Shown here: piece by piece, positions 1-7,471 of the stretch
Layout: the number at the start of each line of letters is the position of its first letter
Position numbering within the stretch: the first letter of the stretch is position 1
Assembly (NCBI GenBank): GCA_022340755.1
Contig: JAJDNI010000102.1
Coordinates: 1 to 32,509, forward strand
Source: Gemmatimonadota bacterium
GTDB lineage: Bacteria > Gemmatimonadota > Gemmatimonadetes > Longimicrobiales > Gaopeijiaceae
Direction of reading: 5' to 3'
Length of the DNA stretch: 32,509 bases
Translations under genes and position numbers: made by a program
Notes under the pieces: model-generated
Seen by the model: the letters and a program-made list of their open reading frames with translations, nothing else
Told to the model about the DNA's origin: nothing
The model's database searches: none

Positions 1-738
1 CCCAACTACACCGTCTCGGAGCGCATGGGCGGCGACGCCGGATTCCGCCGCCTGGTGGACGAGGGCCACCGCATGGGCTTCCGCCTCATGCCCATGTACG
101 GGACCAACACCGCCAACCGGAACCAGCCGGTCTTCCGGAGCATCGCCGACGCGGCCACCGCGAAGATCGACGGCGATGCCATGGACCTGAACTGGGTGGA
201 CTGGGACAATGACCGCCACCAGGAAGGCTGGCTCGCCTACATGAACATGGGCGTGGACTCCTGGCGCGTGTGGATGGAGCAGCGCATCGCCGACATGATC
301 GAGAAGTACGGCGTGGACGCGTACTTCCTGGACATCGTCGGCGGGTGGACCAACAACACGACGGGCGACATGCACGAGGGCGTCCGTCGGCTGGTGGCGG
401 ATCTGCACGCGCGGTATCCGCAGGTCGTGTGCGTGGGGGAGATGCACTACGACGCGCTCCTCGAGTTCATCCCCATGTACCACTCCGGGGGAGGTGGCAT
501 CGCCGACCCCGGCGTGCGCCGCTACGCCCGTTTCTTCCAGCACCTGAGCCATCCGGCTCCGGGCCGCGGCAGCACCGGTGTGCACGAGGCGGGCTTCGGC
601 CGCTTCGACAACCAGACGCTGTCGCTGTCCCCCATCGCCATCCCCACCCTCAACGTCGTGGACGACACCTTCGACAAGTACCGTGACGTCATGGCGGCGA
701 TCATCGCGAAGGCGAACGAGCGCGCGGGGATCGCATGA
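1..738 (+). CDS. TIM-barrel glycoside-hydrolase-like protein, C-terminal part (5' end outside window)
   Basis: The frame is open from base 1, so the gene starts upstream of the window; 245 residues are visible. The visible part reads like the second half of a (beta/alpha)8 glycosidase. A strand ending DAYFLDIVGGW carries an Asp (visible residue 111) where GH13/GH31/GH36-type enzymes place the nucleophile, and VCVGEMHYD carries a Glu (visible residue 147) on the next strand that could be the acid/base. I cannot assign a CAZy family. Its stop overlaps the start of the GH127 gene (ATGA at 735-738), implying one operon and translational coupling. The export signal, if any, is outside the window. 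The reading frame is sure; the function rests on fold-like motifs and on neighbouring arabinofuranosidases. Confidence 0.8.
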   Translation, partial: PNYTVSERMGGDAGFRRLVDEGHRMGFRLMPMYGTNTANRNQPVFRSIADAATAKIDGDAMDLNWVDWDNDRHQEGWLAYMNMGVDSWRVWMEQRIADMIEKYGVDAYFLDIVGGWTNNTTGDMHEGVRRLVADLHARYPQVVCVGEMHYDALLEFIPMYHSGGGGIADPGVRRYARFFQHLSHPAPGRGSTGVHEAGFGRFDNQTLSLSPIAIPTLNVVDDTFDKYRDVMAAIIAKANERAGIA

Positions 739-2732
739 AGAAGGATGGAGGCACCCATGGAAACGCGCGCATGAGCACCGACCTGACCCGGCGAGACTTC
801 GTGGCCACCGCCGTGGGAGCCGCCGCGGCCATGGCCGTCCCCTCGTGGCCCGGATCGCAAGAAGGAATCGGCGTGCCACGGGAGGTCGCGGCGGCCCTGG
901 GTCTCGGTGGCTCCGCCCCGGTCCCGATGGTGGCGACGCCATTCCCCCTGCGCGACGTGCGGCTGCGACCGGGCCGTTTCCTGGACGAGGTGCTGACGAA
1001 CCGGCAGTTCGTGATGAACCTGGACCCCGACCGTCTCCTGCACATGTTCCGCGTCACGGCGGGCATCCCTTCCTCGGCCGAACCGCTGGGGGGATGGGAG
1101 GCGCCGAACAACGAGCTCCGCGGGCACTTCACGGGCCACTACCTGTCGGCCCTGGCGCTCATGGGCGCGCAGCTCGACGACCCCGACGTACGCGAGCGTG
1201 GCAACTTCATGGTGCGTGAGCTGGCTCCGTGTCAGCGTGCGCTGGGCGGGGGTTACCTGAGCGCCTTCCCCACGGAGTTCTTCGATCGGTTGCGCCGACG
1301 CGAGCGCGTGTGGGCGCCGTTCTATACGTATCACAAGATCATGGCGGGCCTGCTGGATCAGTACCAGCTCGCCGGGAACGCCCAGGCGCTGGGCATGGTC
1401 CGGGGCATGGCCGACTGGGTGGCGGCGTGGTGCGAACCCCTGAGCGACGAGCAGATGCAGGACATCCTCAACACCGAGTTCGGGGGCATGAACGAGGTGC
1501 TGTACAACCTCTCGGCGGTTACTGGAGAGGCCTCGTATGCCGAGCTGGCGCACCGTTTCGACCATCGGCGCGTCCTCGATCCCATGGCCGAAGGCCGCGA
1601 AGAGCTCACCCACGTCCACGGCAACACCACCATACCGAAGGTCATCGGGGCGGCCCGGCGCTACGAGCTCACCGGCGAGGACCGCTACCGCAAGATGGCC
1701 GACTTCTTCTGGGGCGACGTCACGGGGAGGCGCGCCTACGCTACCGGGGGCACCACGAGCGGTGAGGAGTGGCCCGCGCCGCCCGACGTGCTGGCCGGCA
1801 CCCTCGGTGGCTACACCGAAGAGACGTGCACCACGTACAACATGCTCAAGCTCACTCGCCACCTCTTCTCGTGGACGGCCGACCCGCATTACGCCGACTA
1901 CTACGAGCGGGCGCTCTTCAACGGCATCCTGGGCACGCAGCACCCCGGAGACGGCGAGAAGCTCTACTACCTGCCTCTGGGCGCCGGCTACTGGCGGCTC
2001 TTCGGCACGACGAATCAGGCCTTCTGGTGCTGCTACGGCACGGGCGTCGAGAACTTCTCGAAGTCCGGCGACAGCGTGTACTTCCACGACGACGACGGCC
2101 TCTGGGTCAACCTGTACGTCGCGTCGGAGGTGGCGTGGCGCGACAAGGCCGTGCATGTCATCCAGGACACCGAGTTCCCCCGCGAGGAGCGCACCCGGCT
2201 CATCGTGCAGTGCGAGGAGCCCACGAAGATGGCCCTCCGACTGCGTATACCCTACTGGGTGACGGGAGACGTGAGCCTGAGCGTCGCGGGAGAGGCCCAT
2301 CCCGTGACGGTGGAGCCCGGCTCGTACATGGTGATCGACCGAACCTGGAAGGATGGAGACCGGGTCGAGCTGGTACTGCCCATGGCGCTCCACACCGTGG
2401 CCATGCCCGACGACCCCTCCGTCCAGGCGCTCATGTACGGCCCGCTCGTGCTGGCGGCCCACGAGGGCACCGAGGGACTTACGGAGCAGAACCTGCGCGC
2501 CGGACCCACGGCGCCCCGCACCGTGCCCGAGTATCCCTTCGAGCCGAAGGAGGGGACCCCGGAGCTTCTCGTCGACAGCGACGACCCCAGCACGTGGGTG
2601 GAGCAGGCCCCCGGCGAGATGATCGAGTTCCGCACCGTGGGTCAGACCGTGAACCGTAAGCTGACGCCACTGAACGGGGTGTTCGACGAGCGCTACTCCG
2701 TCTACTGGAAGGTTACCCGCAAGACGACGTGA
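735..2732 (+). CDS. GH127-family (DUF1680) beta-L-arabinofuranosidase-like, Tat-exported
   Basis: Predicted to release beta-L-arabinofuranose from arabino-oligosaccharides or glycoproteins. The known GH127 metal/nucleophile site is complete: Glu363 and Cys365 in EETCTTYNML, and the Cys432-Cys433 pair in FWCCYGTGVENF, matching the Zn ligands and Cys nucleophile of the characterised enzyme HypBA1. The TGGTTSGEEW segment (337-346) fits the acid/base region. The length (about 650-665 aa) is normal. A twin-arginine signal (TRRDFVATAVGAAAAMA) begins about 6 residues after the internal ATG at 771. That ATG is an alternative start giving a more usual Tat n-region; the ATG at 735 overlaps the previous stop and has GGGGA upstream. 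The GH51 gene follows 86 bp downstream. Family assignment is firm, substrate is inferred. Some GH127 members act on other sugars. Confidence 0.93.
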   Translation: MKKDGGTHGNARMSTDLTRRDFVATAVGAAAAMAVPSWPGSQEGIGVPREVAAALGLGGSAPVPMVATPFPLRDVRLRPGRFLDEVLTNRQFVMNLDPDRLLHMFRVTAGIPSSAEPLGGWEAPNNELRGHFTGHYLSALALMGAQLDDPDVRERGNFMVRELAPCQRALGGGYLSAFPTEFFDRLRRRERVWAPFYTYHKIMAGLLDQYQLAGNAQALGMVRGMADWVAAWCEPLSDEQMQDILNTEFGGMNEVLYNLSAVTGEASYAELAHRFDHRRVLDPMAEGREELTHVHGNTTIPKVIGAARRYELTGEDRYRKMADFFWGDVTGRRAYATGGTTSGEEWPAPPDVLAGTLGGYTEETCTTYNMLKLTRHLFSWTADPHYADYYERALFNGILGTQHPGDGEKLYYLPLGAGYWRLFGTTNQAFWCCYGTGVENFSKSGDSVYFHDDDGLWVNLYVASEVAWRDKAVHVIQDTEFPREERTRLIVQCEEPTKMALRLRIPYWVTGDVSLSVAGEAHPVTVEPGSYMVIDRTWKDGDRVELVLPMALHTVAMPDDPSVQALMYGPLVLAAHEGTEGLTEQNLRAGPTAPRTVPEYPFEPKEGTPELLVDSDDPSTWVEQAPGEMIEFRTVGQTVNRKLTPLNGVFDERYSVYWKVTRKTT

Positions 2733-2818
2733 GGAGGCCGGGCTCATCCTCGAAGACAGGCAGACATGCAGGGCTCGCCGATGATCGAACGAAGGCGAAC
2801 GCCAGGAGACCTCTTCCC

Positions 2819-4558
2819 ATGACCGACCACCGACCGCTAGAGCCCACCCCTCCGCTACGCACCCGCCGCGACTTCGTCGCCACCTCATTGAAAGGCGCCG
2901 CGCTGATGGCCGGCGCACCGATAGCGGGGTTGGGAATCGCTTCGAAGCTGGATGCGTTCGTCAGTGGCTCTCACGCCACTCGTGCGCGAGCCGGTCACGG
3001 CGGCCCCGCCCGCCTCGCCGACGCCCACATCGAGATCGTACCCACAGAGCCCATCGGCACCATTGCCCCGGAGATCTACGGTCACTTCACCGAGCACCTG
3101 GGCGGCGTGATCTACGACGGCGTCTGGGTGGGTGAGGACTCGTCCATCCCCAACGTGGGCGGCGTGCGGAAGGCCCTGATCGACGCCATGAAGAAGATCC
3201 GCCCCGCGGTGGTGCGCTGGCCCGGCGGGTGCTTCGCCGATTCCTACGACTGGCGCGACGGCGTGGGCGACCCGGCCAAGCGTCCGCGGCGGACCAACGT
3301 CTGGGTGGACTCCCGGGAGATCCACGACCTGGGCAACGTCCAGGCAAAGTTCGACAACAACCGCTTCGGAACCAACGAGTTCATGCGCTTCGCCCGGCTG
3401 GTGGGCGCCCAGCCGTACATGGCGGCCAACGTGCGCTCGCTTCCGCCCCGGGTGTTCTTCGAGTGGGTGGAGTACTGCAACTCGCCCAAGGGGAGCACCA
3501 CCCTGGCGGACCTGCGGGCGACCGGCGGGGATCCCGACCCCTTCAACGCCCGCTACTGGGGCGTCGGCAACGAGTCCTGGGGGTGCGGCGGCAACTTCAC
3601 GCCCGAGGAATACGCCGAGGCGTTCCGCCGCTTCGCCACCTGGCCGGTGCCCGACTACGGAGTGGGCCTTCGCTTCGTGGCGTCGGGACCCAGCGGCGAC
3701 GACCGCAACTGGACGCGGAAATTTCTGGAGCAGGTTGCGAAGCGGAACGACCTGGGACGGGTCTGGGGGCTGGCGCTGCACCACTACTGCAGCTCGCCCC
3801 AGGGCGAGGCCGTCGCCTTCGACGAGACGGCGTGGTACGAGCTCCTCACCAGCGCCAACCTCATGGAGACGCTCATCGGGAACCACTGGGAGATCATGGG
3901 CGAGGTGGACCGGCGCCGCAGGACGAAGCTCGTGGTGGACGAGTGGGGCGCCTGGCACCACATGACCACGAACGTCGATCCCACGCATCTCTTCGGGCAG
4001 CAGTCCACGGTGCGGGACGCGGTGGTGGCGGGGCTGACCCTGGACACGTTCAACCGCCACGCGGACAAGGTGGCGATGGCGAACATCGCCCAGCTCATCA
4101 ACTGCATCCAGTCCCTCTTCCTGGCCCACGAGGACAAGTTCATCCTCACCCCCACCTACCACGTCTTCGACATGTACGCCGCGCACCAGGGCGCCACGTC
4201 CATGCCGGTGCAGGTGGCGGCCCCCGAGGCTCCCTGGAAGGACCGGGACGGAAACGCGAAGAGCCTCCGGGCGCTGGGTGCATCGGCGTCGGTGCCCACC
4301 GAAGGCCGGATCACCCTCACGGTCACCAACCAGCACATGACCCAGCCCATGGCCACGGAAATCGAAGTGCTGGGAGCCACCGTGCGCTCGGCACGGGCCA
4401 CGACGCTGACCCACGCGGACGTACACGCCCACAACACGTTCGACGCACCGGACGTGGTGACGCCCACCGCGGCCACGAACGTCGACGTGGGATCGGGGAC
4501 GTGGGTGTATGCGTTTCCGCCGGCTTCGGTGACGAAGCTGGAGATCGGGCTGGGATAA
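2819..4558 (+). CDS. abfA: GH51 alpha-L-arabinofuranosidase, Tat-exported
   Basis: Retaining exo-enzyme removing alpha-L-arabinofuranosyl units from arabinan, arabinoxylan or arabinogalactan. The GH51 acid/base is Glu252 in GVGNESWGCGG and the nucleophile is Glu375 in VVDEWGAW. The N-terminal barrel reads IYGHFTEHLGG and RWPGGCFADSYDW, both typical of the family, and a C-terminal beta domain ends the protein. The Tat signal TRRDFVATSLKGAALMAG is nearly the same as that of the GH127 neighbour. I chose ATG 2819 (579 aa) because AGGAG lies at 2804-2808 at proper spacing and because it puts the twin arginines near the N-terminus; the frame is open to 2729 but that extension is low complexity. Many GH51 enzymes are cytoplasmic, so a Tat-exported member is of note. 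With GH127 it would clear both alpha- and beta-linked arabinofuranose. Confidence 0.95.
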   Translation: MTDHRPLEPTPPLRTRRDFVATSLKGAALMAGAPIAGLGIASKLDAFVSGSHATRARAGHGGPARLADAHIEIVPTEPIGTIAPEIYGHFTEHLGGVIYDGVWVGEDSSIPNVGGVRKALIDAMKKIRPAVVRWPGGCFADSYDWRDGVGDPAKRPRRTNVWVDSREIHDLGNVQAKFDNNRFGTNEFMRFARLVGAQPYMAANVRSLPPRVFFEWVEYCNSPKGSTTLADLRATGGDPDPFNARYWGVGNESWGCGGNFTPEEYAEAFRRFATWPVPDYGVGLRFVASGPSGDDRNWTRKFLEQVAKRNDLGRVWGLALHHYCSSPQGEAVAFDETAWYELLTSANLMETLIGNHWEIMGEVDRRRRTKLVVDEWGAWHHMTTNVDPTHLFGQQSTVRDAVVAGLTLDTFNRHADKVAMANIAQLINCIQSLFLAHEDKFILTPTYHVFDMYAAHQGATSMPVQVAAPEAPWKDRDGNAKSLRALGASASVPTEGRITLTVTNQHMTQPMATEIEVLGATVRSARATTLTHADVHAHNTFDAPDVVTPTAATNVDVGSGTWVYAFPPASVTKLEIGLG

Positions 4559-4564
4559 AGAGCG

Positions 4565-4590
4565 GGCCAACTCCGCCAGCCACGTTGGCC
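4565..4590. terminator. Weak hairpin between convergent genes
   Basis: GGCCAAC (4565-4571) and GTTGGCC (4584-4590) form a perfect 7-bp stem with a 12-nt loop, directly after the GH51 stop and 60 bp from the end of the opposite-strand kinase. There is no T-tract, so this is not a classical intrinsic terminator. It could support Rho-dependent ending or 3'-end protection in either direction. The rest of 4559-4650 holds nothing recognisable. Confidence 0.3.
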
Positions 4591-4650
4591 GACAGCGAAC
4601 GCGGAAACGGAGCGGAGGACCCGCAGACGGAGCGCCGAACGCCCGTCGTC

Positions 4651-7326
4651 CTACGTGCTCAGTCGCTGCTCCAGGTCGGTGAACCAGTCGTCCACCCAGA
4701 CGAGCTGGGGGCCGTTCGTCGCGCGGCCGACCCGGCGCGAGGCAACGAACAGGAACGTGCTGTCGTCCGGGGTCACCGCGAAGGTCGTATGGAACGCATC
4801 CAGTTGGTAGCCGGAGGCGTTGAACATCGGGGTGAGATCCAGGACGCGGAACGCACCCCTGGTGTCGAGTCGGGCCGCGACGACACTCCCGCCGCCGTCC
4901 AGATAGTAGAGCGCTCGCCCGCTCGGAGACCACACGGGCGACGAGCCGCCGCCATTCGAGACCTGCGATCGGCCGCTGCCGGTCTCGGGGAACGGACGGA
5001 CGTACACCTCGTTGATCCCGCTCTCGTTGGACATGTACGCGAGCCAACGCCCGTCCGGTGAGACGGCGGGATGCAGCTCCGAGAAGCTGGTCGCCACCAG
5101 AGGCACCGCGGTGGTATCGCCGTCGGTGCGCACACCGACGAGGTCCGCGGCACCGTACGCCGTATTGTCCGTCCTCAGCACCAGCCAGCGACCGTCCGGT
5201 GACCAGGTCACTTCCTGGATCATGCGGTCGATGTGGGCCAGGAGCCTGTCCGGACCGGTCCCGTCCGCCGGGTGCCCGAAGACCATGCTCGTGCTCGCAC
5301 TGTCGCGGATGAACGCGATCTCCTTCCCGTCCGGCGACCAGGCGGGACGACGGTCCTGATTGCCGAAGGTCAGACGCGTGGCGGGACCTGGACCGAGTGG
5401 CTTGATCCAGATATTGAGGCTGCTCCCCTGGCCGATGGCCGTCGCGATTCGATCACCGCTCGGCGAGATCGTCAAGGAATTGACGGCTCCATGCCAATCC
5501 GGATCGATGGGGGTGGTGGCCCCGTCGCGCTTCACCTTCACCACCGTATAGTCACTCGATCCGAGGCTCGCGCGAGCGTACACCAGAGATCCCGAGGTCG
5601 ACCATGAGACAAGGGCGAACCCCTGGAAAGGCTGAACCTCGATGCCCTCCAGCACCGGCGTGGCCTCTCCCGTGATCTCGAGGCGCTCGAGGTCGAACGG
5701 CGCGGCCATGGCCACGCCATCCAGGCGCACCCACATCAGGCGTCCGTCCGGCAGGTACGAAGAACTCACCGCATCGGGGAGTAGCTCCTTCTGTTGTCCG
5801 GTCCGCAGGTCGAGGACGTGCACGCCGGTCGAAACGCACCCGGAGCTGCAGTACTGGAACAGCACACCGTGGGCCCCGGGAAGGGCGACCGGCAGCCCGA
5901 TGCCTCCGCCCCCCAGGGAGTCCTCCGTGAGGATGAGCGTGCTCGGCCCGCCGGCGTCGCTCACGCGCTTGAGCCGGGTCTGCTCGGGAGTTCCGTAGAC
6001 GATTGTGCCGTCGTCGAGCCAGGCCACGCCGCTGAACTCCGGCCCCACGGAATCCGCCAATGTGACCGTCGCTCCCCCGCTGACCCGCACCTTCTTCAAG
6101 TGTCGGTCGGCCGAGAAGGCGATCCACTGTCCGTCCGGCGAGAATACGGGGTTCTGGGCGCGCTCCGTCCCGGGGATCGGCGTGGGAGCGAGGCGGTCCC
6201 GTCGCTTGACCCAGAGCAGGCCGTTCTGCCGGTCGTCCTTGAAGACCAGCATCGAGCCGTCCGGGGAGAGCGCCATCCCCAGGTAGGTGGTCGTCAGGGT
6301 CGCGCTGTCGCCGAGTGTGACGTACTGCCACGTGGGCGGGCGATGCGACAGGGATCGGACGGTGAGCCATCCCCATCCGGCCAGTACCATCGCCACGGCC
6401 GCGAACGCCGCGAGCGTGACGTTGAGCGCGCGGACGCGGGCCGGGGCGGCGGAACCCGATGGCCCGACTCCTTCCGGTGCGGGGCCGCCGATTCCATAGG
6501 TTCGATCGCCGAGCGCGTCGGCGAACGCCGCGGCCGAGGCGAACCTGTCGGCCGGGAGCTTCTGCAGCGCCGTCCTCACGGCGGCTTCGACGTTCGGCGG
6601 GATGGTCTTCCTCTGGCCAGCGAGGACGCGCGGCTCCTCAGTCACCACCCGCGCCACGATCGCCTGAGCGGTGGGTCCCGTGAACGGCGGCTCACCGGCG
6701 AGCATCTCGTAGAGCACGCAACCGAGGGCGTAGATATCCGCCTTCGGCGTGACCTCGCGCTCGCCCATGGCCTGCTCCGGGCTCATGTAGTGCGGGGTAC
6801 CGAGCGACATGCCCGTCTCGGTCATCCGCGTGCCGCCCTCGAGCCGGGAGACGGCGAGCGCAATGCCGAAATCGGCCACGAGTGCGGAGCCGTCATGGAG
6901 CAGGATGTTCTCGGGCTTGATGTCGCGATGTACCACGCCGTGGCGATGAGCGTAGTCGAGGGCCGCGGCGACCTCCCCGGCGATGCGCACGGCGTCGTCC
7001 ACGGGGAGCTGACGCTCGCGATCGAGCCGGTCCCGGAGCGACTCGCCCTCGATGAACGGCATCACATAGAAGACGGTGCCGACGGCCTCTCCCGAGTCGT
7101 GGAGCGGCAGGATGTGCGGATGCTGCAGGTTCGCGGTGGTCTTGATCTCGGCGAGGAAGCGCTCCGCGCCGATGACCGCCGCGAGCTCGGGGCGGAGGAC
7201 CTTTATGGCGACCTTGCGGTCGTGCTTGACGTCGTGGGCCAGGTAGACGGTGGCCATCCCACCCTCACCGAGCAGGCGCTCGATGCGGTAGAGACCGTCC
7301 AGGGCGGCGGCGAGGCGATCGATCAC
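4651..7326 (-). CDS. Membrane Ser/Thr protein kinase with C-terminal PD40/TolB-like beta-propeller
   Basis: Hanks-type kinase, residues about 13-280: glycine loop GEGGMATV (20-27), ATP Lys42, helix-C Glu60, catalytic Asp135 in HRDIKPEN, metal Asp152 in DFG, and activation segment GTPHYMSPEQ. A transmembrane helix lies near residues 300-325. The rest (about 560 aa) is a beta-propeller with repeated SPDG-W/K-IAF blades, such as FSPDGQWIAFSA and WSPDGKEIAFIRD, presumably outside the membrane as a sensor or ligand-binding part. The frame is open to 7854 but the first 176 codons look non-coding and overlap the next gene, so I take GTG 7326, which begins VIDRLAAALDGLYRIERLLG (891 aa). It lies 145 bp downstream of a second kinase on the same strand. 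Substrates and signals are unknown. Confidence 0.9.
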   Translation of the reverse strand: MIDRLAAALDGLYRIERLLGEGGMATVYLAHDVKHDRKVAIKVLRPELAAVIGAERFLAEIKTTANLQHPHILPLHDSGEAVGTVFYVMPFIEGESLRDRLDRERQLPVDDAVRIAGEVAAALDYAHRHGVVHRDIKPENILLHDGSALVADFGIALAVSRLEGGTRMTETGMSLGTPHYMSPEQAMGEREVTPKADIYALGCVLYEMLAGEPPFTGPTAQAIVARVVTEEPRVLAGQRKTIPPNVEAAVRTALQKLPADRFASAAAFADALGDRTYGIGGPAPEGVGPSGSAAPARVRALNVTLAAFAAVAMVLAGWGWLTVRSLSHRPPTWQYVTLGDSATLTTTYLGMALSPDGSMLVFKDDRQNGLLWVKRRDRLAPTPIPGTERAQNPVFSPDGQWIAFSADRHLKKVRVSGGATVTLADSVGPEFSGVAWLDDGTIVYGTPEQTRLKRVSDAGGPSTLILTEDSLGGGGIGLPVALPGAHGVLFQYCSSGCVSTGVHVLDLRTGQQKELLPDAVSSSYLPDGRLMWVRLDGVAMAAPFDLERLEITGEATPVLEGIEVQPFQGFALVSWSTSGSLVYARASLGSSDYTVVKVKRDGATTPIDPDWHGAVNSLTISPSGDRIATAIGQGSSLNIWIKPLGPGPATRLTFGNQDRRPAWSPDGKEIAFIRDSASTSMVFGHPADGTGPDRLLAHIDRMIQEVTWSPDGRWLVLRTDNTAYGAADLVGVRTDGDTTAVPLVATSFSELHPAVSPDGRWLAYMSNESGINEVYVRPFPETGSGRSQVSNGGGSSPVWSPSGRALYYLDGGGSVVAARLDTRGAFRVLDLTPMFNASGYQLDAFHTTFAVTPDDSTFLFVASRRVGRATNGPQLVWVDDWFTDLEQRLST

Positions 7327-7471
7327 GAACCAGGCCCTGGGCCGTGTCGGCGCTGGGGCAAACGAGAGAGTGGTCGAATCATGGCCGCGGCTCCTGGCAA
7401 GTCGGGGGGGCACTCGTTCCGGGGCGGAGCACTGTACGTCGCCGGAGGCTCGAGGGGCAAGAAGAGCGCCG

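Noticed and set aside
735-770. Certainty that GH127 starts at ATG 735
   Set aside because: ATG 771 gives a more normal Tat signal; I kept 735 only because of the ATGA overlap with the previous gene.
522-2918. 798-codon minus-strand open frame opposite GH127
   Set aside because: It is the antisense shadow of a well-supported glycosidase gene; in high-G+C DNA such frames stay open by chance, and its protein shows no motif.
2885-5047. 720-codon minus-strand open frame opposite GH51
   Set aside because: Antisense to a gene with complete GH51 catalytic motifs; also runs through the end of the neighbouring kinase in the wrong frame.
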